From assembly GCF_003589595.1 (NCBI RefSeq), contig NW_020653750.1, positions 8,535,742 through 8,599,741 of the forward strand: DNA of 64,000 nt, in the 5' to 3' direction. This document shows, one piece after another, positions 1-11,656 of the stretch. This DNA is from Hyposmocoma kahamanoa (taxonomy: Eukaryota > Arthropoda > Insecta > Lepidoptera > Cosmopterigidae). Each line of letters starts with the position of its first letter. The stretch's first letter is position 1. Below the pieces are notes generated by a model. It worked only from the letters and a program-made list of their open reading frames with translations. It had not been told where the DNA came from and did no database searches. The position numbers and the translations under genes were made by a program.

Positions 1-270
1 ATTAACAGTGGATGGTACCTTCTATTGAGCTTATCAAGCCTGTGTCAGGAGGCACCGCTTCCATAGTTATAAATGCACATTTAACATTTTTAAGTATACT
101 TAATTTAGTGTTTAATTTTTACATTTCCAAACATCGTCAAAATATTTTTTTTTTTTTCAATATTCAACATTCTTAACTTCTAATTTAAAAAAAAAAAAAA
201 AAAAATTTTAAATTTAATTTGAATCTTAAAACGTATGTGTGTGTTAGTATGTGTGCATTTGTATATGAAA

Positions 271-321
<51 letters not shown>

Positions 322-331
322 NNNNNNNNNN

Positions 332-383
<52 letters not shown>

Positions 384-388
384 GTTAA
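271..388. repeat. (TG)n microsatellite containing an assembly gap
   Basis: An almost pure TG dinucleotide array is interrupted by ten Ns at 322-331, so the true length is unknown. Read on the minus strand it is a (CA)n run just past the 3' end of the LINE fragment at 430-1030, and may have grown from that element's tail. Confidence 0.95.
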
Positions 389-429
389 CATGTTGCCATA
401 GATTAGGAAAGTAGTGTTTTCAAAGCAAG

Positions 430-1030
430 TGTTCTAATAGATCCTCGGTTTCCTCATACGATTTCGACTGTAGCCATTTTGATATAACTTTCTTGCAGTC
501 TCTACAACTTTTGGCGTATATTTCTAATTCCTTATTAATTAAATTCTACAAATGGGCCGATCGTTTGCTGAATTGTCTGTTTGCAAATGTTGTATTTACT
601 TTAGGTACCACAATGACTTTCCTTTTTCCTCTTCGAAATATTTAGATCATATTTTAGAGACCTATGTTGTCTGAGTACAGTTTGAGTGATGTAGAGTTTC
701 CTTATAGTGGCTAAATTTGATAGTTGATACAAACTGCTAGTGGCAAATCGTCTTTTTGTAAAATACATTATTTTAAGCAAATTGTGTTGCGTACGTTCCA
801 ACTCAAGAAAACGAATTTTAGCAGCTCCATAAGTACCTATATTCCTAGACGACGAGACTCGCGGACCAGCGACTGGTCCTGACACTACATATCTTAGTGT
901 TTTAAAAATCCAATTAAGTTTTCTTATTCTTTTAATGACATGTTCGAGGTCTGGATACCATGAGAGTCGCTGGTCTACAAGAACACCCAAATATTTTGAT
1001 TGTGCAACTTTAATGATAGAAAGGCATGTG
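430..1030 (-). mobile_element. Non-LTR retrotransposon, C-terminal pol fragment
   Basis: The minus-strand frame 601-990 gives the region downstream of the RT palm (LGVLVDQRLSW then HVIKRIRKLNWIF), typical of insect Jockey/R1-type LINEs. Upstream codons continue to about 1025. The far C-terminus (NKELEIYAKSCRDCKKV onward, ending about 435) lies in another frame, so at least one frameshift is present. The copy is 5'-truncated and dead. Confidence 0.75.
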
Positions 1031-1737
1031 CTGTTATTGGTGTTACCTGAGGTTTAGCAATTTATATGTGAACAACTTCATTTAAATATACAATCAACGA
1101 CACTTTACACTGCACGACTATCTGTCGTCACGACATAATGGGAACGTGCCCAGAGGCTCTAAGACGCTACGGTACCAAAACTCGTTGTTCGATATTTGTT
1201 ACAATAGTAATGATGGTGCCTTTTTGTTACTATGCAGTACAAACATAGAGATTCTGATAATTTATTTTGTTCAGGTTATATATTTTTTGTTTGTCGTGGT
1301 TACAGGCGCAATAGTGCCGTACTTCCATATTTTTAAAGTCCTTAAACCAGTCTAACGTCGCAATGCGAGACCGCAAGCCCCAAACCAGACATTAACTACA
1401 ACGATGAGTACGTATACGTACACATAAACATTCTCCTGTAGCGTACTGCTCGTACATAAATCGTAGCCTGCACTAAACGACGACCCTCGTACCACAATAG
1501 CGCACACCCTCCTGTTACATGGCCTTTTGTACTCGACGAGCTAGTATTTACTATATCTTTCACTTACGCGTGGTTATTTTGTACAGGAAAGGAACATTTA
1601 GAATACGAAAATTTTGCATAACAACTACTTTTCAATTATAATTATGAAAATTAAAGATGTGCGTCATGAGAAAGAAAGAAAAAGTATTGGAATTTTGTTA
1701 TGGTTATGAATGCTAATATTGTTTTTCTGTGTCATTA
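1031..1737. other. No gene seen
   Basis: AT-rich single-copy-looking DNA. A 37-codon plus-strand frame opens at 1138 but has no supporting signal. Confidence 0.4.
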
Positions 1738-1792
1738 ATCATAACAAAACTAGCGGAGTTTTTTCACAAAAAATCTCAATAATACATTTGAT
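1738..1792 (+). repeat. SINE family B, tail fragment
   Basis: The stretch matching ATAACAAAACTAGCGGAG and the following TTTCACAAAAAAT equals the tail that follows the tRNA-like head in the copies at 1962 and 17745. The head is missing here. Confidence 0.55.
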
Positions 1793-1961
1793 CGAAAAGC
1801 GACATCAGCGTCAGTTGTGCTACCTGTAATGGTATGAGAAGGCTGCGGTGAGAAGGTTATTCAAAAATCTCTCACTAGATGTCACTAGCGGTGACGAATG
1901 CCGAAAAATCGGTACAAAGATCTATAACAAAAACACATAGGACAATTTCGACGACTCTGTA

Positions 1962-2115
1962 ACTGGAACCGTGGCTCAGATGGTGAGAGCAATGCTATGC
2001 AGCATGAACGTGGGTTCAAGTCCCACCTGGTCCACAAAAATTTTCTGTGTGCTTGATTTGTATTCATAGCCACATAACAAAACTAGTTGAGGTATTTCAC
2101 AAAACTCAATAAATA
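1962..2115 (+). mobile_element. tRNA-derived SINE, family B
   Basis: The head contains pol III boxes: A box around TGGCTCAGATGG and B box GGGTTCAAGTCC (about 2012). It folds like a tRNA with the closing CCACCTGGTCCAC. It is followed by the family tail ACAAAACTAGTTGAGG. Related copies lie at 17745-17922 and 30925-31255. Confidence 0.75.
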
Positions 2116-2147
2116 TATTGGAATTTTTTTAAATAAAATAGCAATTG

Positions 2148-2350
2148 TTTTTATGATACCAAGTATGGGGACGAGCAGTTGCTACCAATGAAAATTTTAA
2201 ATCGCAAAAGTTTGAGAGACTAAGCACCGTCACCCTTCAAAACCGAATCTCAGTAATGTTCACATTACTGTCAGGCAGGTGAAATAGGTAAGGTGGGACA
2301 GTACTTCCCTGGACGAAATCTTTCACAAAGAGCTCTCTACTGCTGCTATT
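2148..2350 (+). repeat. Dispersed repeat family A, internally deleted
   Basis: It starts with the family head ATGATACCAAGT, loses the central region, then keeps the second half including the CAGTAATG/CATTACTG hairpin and the TGGCAGTACTTCCCTGG-like end. Family A has about twelve copies in this window and no visible coding capacity or B box, so its class (SINE, MITE or helitron-like) is undetermined. Confidence 0.8.
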
Positions 2351-2365
2351 TAGCAGTCAATATAA

Positions 2366-2453
2366 AATGAAAAATTGCGAATCCCATTATATATAGGTAG
2401 ATTTTATTTTGTAACAAGATAATGTTACTTAATGGGATTCGTAATTTTTCATT
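2366..2453. repeat. 24-bp inverted repeat beside family A copy
   Basis: Arms 2366-2389 and 2430-2453 pair with one mismatch (AATGAAAAATTGCGAATCCC and its complement) across a 40-nt spacer. They lie directly after a family A copy. Confidence 0.75.
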
Positions 2454-4525
2454 ACGTAAAAGCAATTTGCATAAATAAAATCCCTATTAATCCTGCCTAC
2501 CACACCGCAAGAGTCCTTATGCGCCAACGCCTTTGTCCGTCCCAACCGACAATTTACAACATCCTCCATGGACTAATTCAACCCTTCAACTGCCTCCGGG
2601 ATGCCTTTGGGCAAAGCGTGACCGAGTCACACAAAAGTCGCAAAGCCTTTGAATTAAATTGTTCTTTTTTGCACGCTAAGGGTTGTAAAGGACCCTAATT
2701 GCATAATGAAAGCGTCTGTTGAAACTAATCTACGTAAGATTAGTGCTTCATAAAGGAAAGTAAATCATACGCACAAATTTTTATTATGTATCTTTAGTAT
2801 ATTAAAACCACATGTCTTTGGACGTCTCATGATTATACGTCAAAAGTGCTGTTACATGAAAGTCATAAACATAATACGAACTACATGAAACAAATTATGT
2901 ATATAATACGTACAGTTTTATAATTTTAAGCATAAAAAGTTACGGTTAATTCCTTTCAGAGAATCTACAAACCTCTCTCCTGAAATGTTGTCATTTTACA
3001 GATGAGGCCTTATTACATCAGGAGTGCGTTATATACATTTGAGCAACCCTTGGAATCTGTGAATATATCATAGGTAAGGGCCTTATATAAAACAATTTAT
3101 CGTGTTAGGCAACAAATGCAATACGATAAACATAAAATAGAAAAATTCCACTAAAAGGTTTTAGGCATTCCCAAGAAAGCCTCAGTTTTCTCGCTTTACC
3201 TATATAAAGAATACAGCTTCCCTTTTATCGTTGACATCGGAGCCTGGCATAAAAGAAAGCCGTAAAGAGCTGATAGCGACTCGAAGACACAATAATGTTC
3301 AGTAATTTAAACATCGAGTGTGCGTGTGAACTCGAGGGCCTTTTTTTGTTATATTTTCACGTAATAGGCATATTAGAGCCCAAGAAATTGGATCTGTCAT
3401 GACATACAACAGTTATAATAAATTTGCATTTTAAACCACTTTGAATGCAATGTGTTAGTATAATAATACAAATACGGTAACTCCATACAGACGTAACAGC
3501 GCGGCATGTATGTGTGCATGCCCGCCGTGTGCCGTGTACGGGTACACACATTTGCATAACTTCGCCGTGCACACTCATTGCATGGCGCGAGTCGACACAC
3601 GACCCGTTAATTATAGAATTGAAGCGGTCGCTAAAATAGTAAACGTGTTTATTGTTATGTTTGTGGTAGTTTGAACAAGAATGCTTGAAATTCAGAATTG
3701 TTCAGCATTAATCATACTCCAAAATCAAGATGCCAATCCGCGATGCTAATATTTAAAAATATCAATTAGTAAGCACCTACTGCATTTAAAACTTTTTTTT
3801 TTTTTCAAATTATGTTTACAACCTGTAGGTACAAATAAAATAATAATGTAACAACCCTACACTTCGAAGTGTAGGCATTTAGGCGTCGAATAGGCAGGAG
3901 TTGCCCTACTGGTTCTTATTAAACTATGACAATACTGTTCTTATTCCCGTGGCTCTACTGCGTAGGTATTACAAAAATAAACAAAAAGATAACAATCTGA
4001 AATATGAGCTCTTCTTTAAAAGAAAGCGACGTTTTGATGAAGAACTGATAAGTGCAAAAAAATTATTTAATATTTTATTTTCCAAATTTTTTCCCTATGG
4101 TAGACAGCCGACATAAATAACATGGCAAAAAACATTCGCTCGTGAAATTTGATTGACAAAATATTTCCTTATTTTTCTCGAGATTTAAATCAGAAGTTGA
4201 ATGTTAACAAATCAAGGCATAGCCCAAGAACGAATGTTCACTGGTTTGAAAATAATAATTGATGCCAGAAGTGTTCAATTCGCCGTTCTAACAACAAAAA
4301 CAAATGAAAACTCTAAAAACAATAGCAGATCTGATTCGATTGTTCTAGATACGAATGCACGTTGAAAATATGACGAGAATTTTTATGAGTTTTGTATGAA
4401 TTTTGTAACAATAGAGCTTCAAATACTTTCACGTTTATACAAACAGTTTGAGTTGCACGACTATAGAATTCGGAATTATAATAATAAGCAAAAATTGACT
4501 ACTCACAGAAATTGAATAAATAAAG
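2454..4525. other. No gene seen
   Basis: AT-rich DNA. Notable points are a 20-bp perfect palindrome at 3856-3875 (centre TTCGAA) and a CpG-richer patch at about 3490-3605. The open frame at 2432-2698 has no recognisable similarity. Confidence 0.4.
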
Positions 4526-4529
4526 CACA

Positions 4530-4935
4530 TAAATAGCAACCGTCAACCGTGGTTTGACCTACCACCTCTTAACTCAAGCAGAAGGCGTGGTTTCGAATCC
4601 GAGCTTGCACCTCTCGAGTTTTCGGAATTTACATACATACTTTGCGTTATTATTCTAAGCATACATATGTATGTATACTTAGAATAATAACGCGTATCAC
4701 GCCTTTCTCTCACCATAGGTTTCGGAATTTATGTGCGAATTTTAATTTAAATTTTACCATGAGCTTTCCAGTCAAAGAAAACATCGTGATTCCCTGCACA
4801 TATCTGCAAAGCAATTTAATTATGTGTGTGAAGTTCCCAACCCGTACTGGGTCTGCGTGAGAACTACAGTCCAAGCCCTTCTATTGTAAGAGATCTGTGC
4901 CCAGCAGTGGGCCTATGTATAGGCTAACTATATAA
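4530..4935 (+). mobile_element. tRNA-derived SINE, family C, split by a hairpin insertion
   Basis: B box GGTTTCGAATCC lies at about 4590. The body continues TTCGGAATTTATGTGCG, and the end holds the lepidopteran SINE signature GTGAAGTTCCCAACCCG followed by GTGCCCAGCAGTGGGCC. The body is interrupted by 4632-4719. Other copies lie at 27838, 38079 and 52823. Confidence 0.8.
4632..4719. mobile_element. 88-bp hairpin insertion with 12-bp target duplication
   Basis: TTTCGGAATTTA occurs at 4620-4631 and again at 4720-4731 and would be single in an intact family C SINE. The insert holds 16-bp perfect arms (GCGTTATTATTCTAAG at 4644-4659, complement at 4678-4693) around an AT-rich, itself palindromic centre. 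No coding capacity. Confidence 0.8.
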
Positions 4936-5054
4936 CACAATTAGGTAAAAACAATATGGATTTGGGGTAAAAACGGGTGCGTTAACATAATTCATCTGAA
5001 TTAATTCACCTAAGTGTATTAAGTACACTTTTAATAAACTTAAATCACCTGGGT

Positions 5055-5670
5055 GCATTATTTATTTATTTATTTAAACTTAATTGCGCACAAAACAGTA
5101 CAAATGGCGGATTTAATGCCATTAGGCATTCTCTACCAGTCAACCTGAGAGCTGGATTCAAAATAATTAACAGGGGTGAATAACATGATAATTAAAACAG
5201 ATAGGAAGAATTTTATAAATAATTATGATATATAGTTTAAACATAATATAAATATAGCACATAATATTGTATGACTAATTATATAGTTATATAAGCAACC
5301 TATATACACCTAATATATAATACGTACACATATATATTTAAGATACATATTTATGTATAACAATGGGATGTAGATTGAGACTCCAATATGAAATCGCGGA
5401 CTAATTGCTTGAAAGTTAGTTTATTCGGCGCTTTTTGAATATGGGGCGGTAGAGCGTTCCAGAGTCGTATTGCGTAAAGAGTAAATGAGTTAGAAAGAAA
5501 ACCAGTACGATGAGAAGGAATTAAAAGAGTCAATTTGCTGTCTGAGCGAAGATTGCGATTATGGGACGACCCCAAATATTGAAATTTACATTTCAAATAT
5601 CCAGGTGCACATTTATCATTAATGATAGAGTAAAGACTCTGGCGAATCGTAGGCCACTTCAGCTCGTTGC
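5055..5670 (-). mobile_element. CR1/Jockey-like LINE 3' fragment
   Basis: The minus-strand protein (RNELKWPTIRQSLYSIIND through RLWNALPPHIQKAPNK to the stop at 5351) is the usual C-terminus of insect CR1/Jockey pol. A 3'UTR follows to an (AAAT)n tail at about 5057-5077. The coding part is intact from about 5670, where 5' truncation occurs. Confidence 0.8.
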
Positions 5671-6089
5671 GTCATGCGGACACATTTAGACAAATTTTAA
5701 AACCTTCTTAATGCCAAACAACTTAATTAAGTGTAATCTCTCTTAAGATTTACTCTTATAGTCCTTATTTTAAGTTCATTTGTAGAACAACTGATTATTT
5801 TTAGTAAAATTCTTCTATACACATCAAATAAAGTCTATTAATACTCTAAAAACCAATGTTCTTAAGTTTATTCTAGATATATTTAATTTATAGGCATTCT
5901 GTAGTATTTGTACTTTTTGAAAAACACGTTATAGCGCGTTTTTTATACACGTTATTTATTTAAAAAAATACTACAATTAGTGTTTTTACTCTATTGGACG
6001 TTGTAAGAGTTCATGCAAAATGGATAAAGTCAAGAATATTAAAAGATCTGGTGGAGGAGGTGAACATTGGATATTAAGTCACATCATTC
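5671..6089. other. No gene seen; flank of the hAT element
   Basis: AT-rich DNA. A short frame opens at ATG 6020 and would read across the hAT target site once the insertion is removed. It is unrecognised. Confidence 0.35.
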
Positions 6090-6313
6090 GATACAATCAG
6101 TGTTGCCAATGCCAATTGTTCAAAATCCCCAAAAATCACGGTTAAAGTCACTCAATTTGGGGAAAGTAAAGTTCATATTCCCCACAAATTCCCCACATCT
6201 CGAGTTTTCATTATTTATTAGAAATACATCGCTTAAAAATATACTAAAGAATTAAGAAACTCAAAATATAATAGTCTATTACGTTTGCTGTGAATGTAAG
6301 CCAAATGTAAAAT

Positions 6314-7814
6314 ATCGAGTTCTTAGGTTTTCGCGATTGTTACACATAGGATATGAAACTATTTTTCCGGATTTAAATCGTGTATATTTGTTTTTTCAAA
6401 CAAACCGACGTTTCGGGCACTTTACAGGTCCCATGGTCACGGTTGACTGAGGTGGTACAGTCTTCAACCAGTTATGTCTAATATTGATGCAAACCACCCT
6501 ATTTGTCACTATAGTTACAATAGTTACTAATTAAATACCTTATTTTTAATTTTACAAAGAAAACATTCCAATTTACGCTATATTAAGTTTTACAAATTAT
6601 TTTATTGAATGAATTTTTATTAAGTTCAATTTATTATTAATTATTAATAGAAATTAGAATAAACTAAAACATATTAATTAGTACTGCAGTCTTATGTCTG
6701 TTTGGGATTTTTCATTAGAGGAAATACTGGATCCCAAAGTGGTGGTACGGAGAAACCATCTTCCCTGTTGAAATTAAGATGTTTTTTAATTTCAATGGCC
6801 TCTCGCAGCATCCTGGGTAGATAACGGACTTCTTTTGCAAGGACCAGGGGTTCGTCAAACTTCATTGAATGTGTAGGTTTATCCATGACATGCTCGCAGA
6901 CTGCAGACTTGTTTACGCGACGGTGTTTGACATCAGCTATATATTCTTTGACGCGGGTACAAATACTTCGCTTTGTTTATCCAATATAAGAGCGACCGCA
7001 CTCACAGTCAAGCTTGTAAACTCCTGCATCCTGTAAGGGGATGTTACATTTCACGGGTCTCAGGAACTGAGAAATCTTCATCAGGGGCTTGAAATAGGTC
7101 TTGACAGATGCGCGCCTGAGGACTCTTCCGATCTTGTCTATAACACCTCTCACGTAAGGTAAGATAGCAGGTCTTCGCTCGACTGTTGGTGGTTTCACAC
7201 GGGGCCTGTGGCATTGGCGTGGAATCTTCAATTTATTCGCATGTAGGACTTGCTTTATATGTTGAAGTTCCCCTGCCAGATGATTACTGTAGCAGACACC
7301 ATGTGCTCTCTGAAACAAAGATTTGCCCACGGTAGCTAACTGCCTAGGATGGTGATGGGAATTATCATTGAGATACCTATCTGTATGGGTTTTCTTTCGA
7401 AATACAGTATAGCCTAAGGTGTTATTACGATTTCTTTTAATTAAAACATCTAAGAAAGCTAAAGTACCACAATTCTCTTGTTCCATAGTAAATTGGATCT
7501 TAGTACTAAAAGAATTAAGATGGTCCAAGAAAGAAGGTACGCTATCTTTAGGTAATATTGTGAAAGTATCATCAACGTACCGTTTGAAAATCTTCGGCCT
7601 AGCTGGGGCCATGGGTAAAACTCGCTCCTCGAAGTCTTCCATGAAAATATCGGCAACAACGGGAGATACCGGGGAGCCCATTGCTATACGGTCAATTTGG
7701 AGGTAGAATTCATTATTCCACAATAGATAGCCTACGAATATATATACGATAGAAACGTCGGTTTGTTTGAAAAAAAAATATACGCGATTTAAATCCGGAA
7801 AAATAGTTTCATTT
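6314..7814 (-). mobile_element. Penelope-like element (RT plus GIY-YIG endonuclease), nested in hAT
   Basis: The 1501-bp insertion is flanked by CCAAATGTAAAAT at 6301-6313 and 7815-7827. The minus-strand frame starts mid-RT (GSPVSPVVADIFMED, then the catalytic YVDDTF, residues 49-54 of the visible frame). It continues into a GIY-YIG endonuclease (GVYKLDC, then GRSYIG). A TAA at 6977-6979 interrupts the frame one codon after YIG, and the same frame resumes to 6692. The RT lacks its N-terminal half. The 5' end (7746-7814) is an inverted copy of part of the 3' end (about 6345-6418), the partial-LTR arrangement known in Penelope elements. Confidence 0.9.
6692..7723 (-). pseudogene. Penelope-like RT/GIY-YIG open reading frame, one nonsense codon
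   Basis: Two open segments (7723-6980 and 6976-6692) are in the same frame, separated only by a TAA at 6977-6979 where family members have Gln (CAA). Palm motif YVDD is intact. The GIY and YIG residues are intact, and the second half keeps the downstream His/Glu-containing endonuclease core (CEHVMDKPTH). The fingers and N-terminal RT motifs are absent by truncation. The protein would not be functional, but decay is light. Confidence 0.85.
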
Positions 7815-8455
7815 CCAAATGTAAAATGTAAAACTAATTATAAAATTAGATGACTTTAAATCGTTTATTTATTTTAATTAGATTCAACATTAATCTGTAA
7901 TCAGTCTTTGAAAAATAATCATTTTTCTTTGCCTTACAAAATTAAGTAAATTGATTATTTGTTGTGCATTTGGTGACAGTATGTTAATGTTAGAAATACG
8001 CAATGAATTTCGACCTATATTTAATATTTAAAGTTGACGAGTGGTAAGTTGTGGTGTGGAAGTACCAACTGTTTGGCTTTGTTTATCAATAGCTGATTTT
8101 GTTTTGCTTCATACCGGGACCGGCCTAAGCGGGAGAAAGAATCGCGAACTCAACAAGCACCGACTGGTAATTTTACAATTCAGAACCAAGTGCTCTAATA
8201 ATTATTATATTTAAGCTGCTTGTTAATAATACGAGGGATGTGCGATGTTGAAAAACACGTCGATATAGTCCATCACAGTGTTTCTAACAGTAACGATCAA
8301 ACTGGGAATGCATCAGCAATTGATAGATTAAACAAAATTATAAAATGTTAGAATCCCCACATTTTCCTCACATAGCGCCAATCCCCACAAAATCCCCAAT
8401 CTAGTTGAAATTCCCCACAATTTGGGGAATTTCGACTAGAAACGCTGGATACAAT

Positions 8456-9530
8456 AGTCGTAATTCGAATTGGATTTTTTAAATTGTTTTTTTTTACCTA
8501 GTGTTTTGAAAAGTTTTTATTGCATAATACGCTCACTACTCCCTATAACTTTTATAAAGGTTTTGTAATACTGTTAAAAGACAAAATTGCTTAGAAACAT
8601 CGCGTTTTGTAGACAATCATAAAGGCTTCATAAGAGTGAATATTCTTCTACAAGATCAACTGCACTAAAGCAAGTAAAAATAATCTTTTCGTAATCTAAA
8701 GTTTTTCTATAGATAAAGCTGTAGACAAAACGCTCCCAACAGTGTTTTGAAAAAAGCTTTAAATTCTTATCGCCATTTTTATTTTTAAAGAATGACTATG
8801 AAGTAGCCGAGATAAATTTATTTTCTTTTTAAAAAGTATATCTAAATTGAAATTAGCTTGAAGAAGCCTAAAACTTCTTGGAATTGGTTTGTTTTGTGAG
8901 TTATTTTGTATATTTAAGCTTTCTATAAATATTTAAAACCGAAAATCGGTAACAGTATTTTTATCAAGTTTATATTTTATACATGAATATTTAAAATTTA
9001 GCGAGCGCATTACTTTTATGACAGGTTTTACTTCACTTTTCACAATGTTAATTACATTGTCGCACGTCAATTCGCGCTTTCTAACCGATTAAACATTGCG
9101 CGAAAAAGTCAGAAATATTATATCTAATTTCGCCATGTTGCAATTTTGATAGTTTATATTTTGTAAGCCATTAAACTTGAAATCTATTAATATTAAGAGA
9201 ATTGCGTCTTATATTTGTAACGCTTTAGTATTTTGGTTTTAAGATAGCATTACTAAGAAAACTATCATAGACTATAAATTATCTAAAAACTGTCTACAAG
9301 ACTAAATAAAAACTGTCTACATTCTACAAATGGTCTTGTAGCATTCTGGAAGGGTTACTTGAGAAAAAAGATAAGTATCACTCTTAACACTACCTACAGA
9401 TAGTTTCTCAAAACACTCTTGTGATCTATTAATAAAGCCCACTTTTACTTTATATTATCTAGAAACCTTCTTCGAGATATCTTGAGGGAATTTGAACTCT
9501 TAAAATATTCAATCGAATTAAATTCTATTA
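8456..9530. other. No gene seen
   Basis: Very AT-rich, with many short homopolymers. No open frame with recognisable similarity. Confidence 0.45.
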
Positions 9531-9536
9531 GATATC

Positions 9537-10910
9537 TTATAGTATATATTTAGATATGGGTGTGTTAAGGAACGTACCACATGAGAGGGATGAGTTGATA
9601 ATGTGAGTAATAATAGGCAGAGCACTATCTAAACAGAAGACTATCATTTGTCGACTAATGTCATCACATCCAACAGTTTTACACTTTAAAGACATTATTG
9701 TTTTGCGAATATCGGACTCCGACACCAACGAAAAGATAAAACTTTCAGATGGTTGGCGGCACAAGGAAGGAACATCTTTGAGAGCATCCACTTTGCCTGC
9801 CCGTTGAGTGCTGACACTAACCGAGAAATGCCGATTGATAAGGTCAAGAGTGAAAGGATGAGGTAAAGCGTCATTCTGAGACCTAACGAAGCCAATATAC
9901 TTCAAAAATTTCCAAGTATCAGCTGGAGAAGAGTGAAGAAGGTTGTCATGAAAATAGCGACGCTTTGCAGCTCTCACCATCTGGTTACAGTGATTTCTAT
10001 GAGCCTTGAAAGTAGCCTAGGTTTCCTCAGACCTACAACGTTTAAATTTACGAAAAGCTTTGTCGTGCCTCCTCATTGCCATACGCACCAAAGGAGTGAT
10101 CCAGGGCGCAGGTGGTCTTTTCAGTTTCACTGAGCGTAATGGTGCATGCTTGTCGTAAAAACTTAATAAGGTGGAACTGCACGGTCAGGAGACGAGACAA
10201 TACCATGATCAATCCATGAGTCCTTGGATTCAATATTGTGATGAGTAGCATTAAGCTCAAGTATAGATAATGGCAAGGACTCAACGGTAGATGACGAGGG
10301 ACACAAGAGAGTCTTTAAGGAGGTCAGTGTTGAAATCACCCATGATTATGTGATGTGCGAGCGGGTCCAACACAGAAGTAAGAGAAGTGATAAAATCGAC
10401 AGCAGGAGGACAATAAACAATTCCAAGAACCGCTTTAACCTCAGAAACCACTATCTCTAAGAAAAGGAATTCGATGCCATTTTCATTTTGGTCCGATGAT
10501 GAGAGAGTCTTAAAAGGAATGGAACTGTGAAGATAGATGGCTACACCACCACCTCTCTTCACAAGACGGTCCTTGCGCCCCAAAACATAACCTGGTAAGG
10601 CATATGTAGTTGAATTATGACATGGATTAAACAGCTTTCATAAACAAGCACCGCATGTAAAGAGTCCAAGGAAAAAGTATCGGGCAACTCCGTGTGGTGA
10701 CTAGGTATGCTTTGGGCATTTATATGGCATACATTAATATTTGGAGACGCAGTACCAAAGATATTGGAGAGCTCGACACTCAATGCCTCAACCTCCATCT
10801 CCGACTGATTCAACGAAACAAAAGAATTGGAGCTTGCGTATGATAGAAAATCCTCAAAATCATCCAGTCACCATCGGGCGCTTGTCGTCATTGTCGATCT
10901 GTGTCAAATT
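9537..10910 (-). mobile_element. Decayed LINE with endonuclease and RT N-terminus, lacking its 3' end
   Basis: Minus-strand frames in order are: EEP endonuclease start (NVCHINAQSIPSHHTELPD, about 10740), endonuclease core (GGGVAIY, then MGDFNTDLL at about 10340), a frameshifted linker (10048-10284), and the start of RT (KRRYFHDNLLHSSPADTWK, 9980, through KTVGCDDI, to CGTF at about 9570). At least three frames are needed. The RT catalytic palm and 3'UTR are missing. This is a CR1/Jockey-type element. Confidence 0.8.
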
Positions 10911-11198
10911 GTCTCTGCCTGTTCTTATTTTATTCATATTAGTTTTCAGCGCATGGATTGCGGGACGCGAGTGGCGACCTTTAATTGATTGGTTAAAGAT
11001 CATAGTTTACTTCGAGTTATAATGAAATAAATTTCTCTGCTTATATCTTATCTCTGATATGTATATATTAAGTATTTTGTGATTCATATTTCAACTAAGA
11101 CACATATACATACACACTCATCAAGAGTGTCGAGAGACGAATAACGTTTTGCCAATTACGGAAAATCAGGTTTTTTTAAATTAATGATTATTAACAAC

Positions 11199-11240
11199 AC
11201 CAGTCCGTTACACCAAGTACCAAGTACCAAGTACCAAGTT
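11199..11240 (+). repeat. LINE 3'-tail fragment with CAAGTAC repeats
   Basis: The text CACCAGTCCGTTACACCAAG and the following CAAGTAC repeats closely match the 3' terminus of the RNase H-bearing LINE at 15920-15960. This is an extreme 5'-truncated copy. Confidence 0.6.
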
Positions 11241-11316
11241 AACAACATTAGTTTAGTTTGTTTATATGAATAATTTAATAAATAAATGAATTAATTAATA
11301 AATTTAGCGAATATAA

Positions 11317-11655
11317 CTCTTCCAAATAAATCTTTTCTTCCTTTTTCAGACTTCAGAACACCATTGTCGTCGCAGTTGTTGTTGTGGAACTTTGATGTAG
11401 GTTTATGGATATTAAAGGGAAATTGAAAACGGGGAAAGGACAGATAATATTCAGTGCTCACCAGTTCTCTTCATCGATAGTTGGGGAATTAACGTAAAGC
11501 CCTTGGCAAAGTCGCTATTAGTTGCACAATACATTTTCATTTTGCTTTGACCTAGAGGCCTTCCGCTTACAATTTATAATTATTATATTACTAAAAAGTA
11601 AAACAAATTTAACTAAAAGAAAAGAAATACAGTCGAGTTGTTGAAATTATAGATA
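11317..11655. repeat. Direct repeat pair, left copy
   Basis: About 339 bp starting CTCTTCCAAATAAATC that recurs at 12452-12789 in the same orientation, with scattered substitutions and small indels. It has no coding capacity and no TG..CA ends. Confidence 0.85.
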
Positions 11656-11656
11656 T

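Larger units (their letters stand above)
6098..8447. mobile_element. Non-autonomous hAT-like element carrying a nested Penelope-like insertion
   Basis: The ends are CAGTGTTGCC at 6098 and, inverted, CAGCGTTTCT from 8447, matching the hAT CAG.GTT terminus. An 8-bp duplication GATACAAT flanks it (6090-6097 and 8448-8455). Both subterminal regions carry repeated CCCCA/TGGGG motifs (6126-6200 and 8350-8430). Removing the nested element leaves about 840 bp with no transposase, so it would depend on a hAT transposase elsewhere. Confidence 0.85.

Noticed and set aside
185..401. Open frames of Thr-His and Cys-Val repeats on both strands
   Set aside because: They are translations of the (TG)n microsatellite and cross an N gap.
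1962..2036. Possible functional tRNA gene
   Set aside because: The head is tRNA-like but continues into a SINE tail shared with other loci, and no clean acceptor-stem closure is evident.
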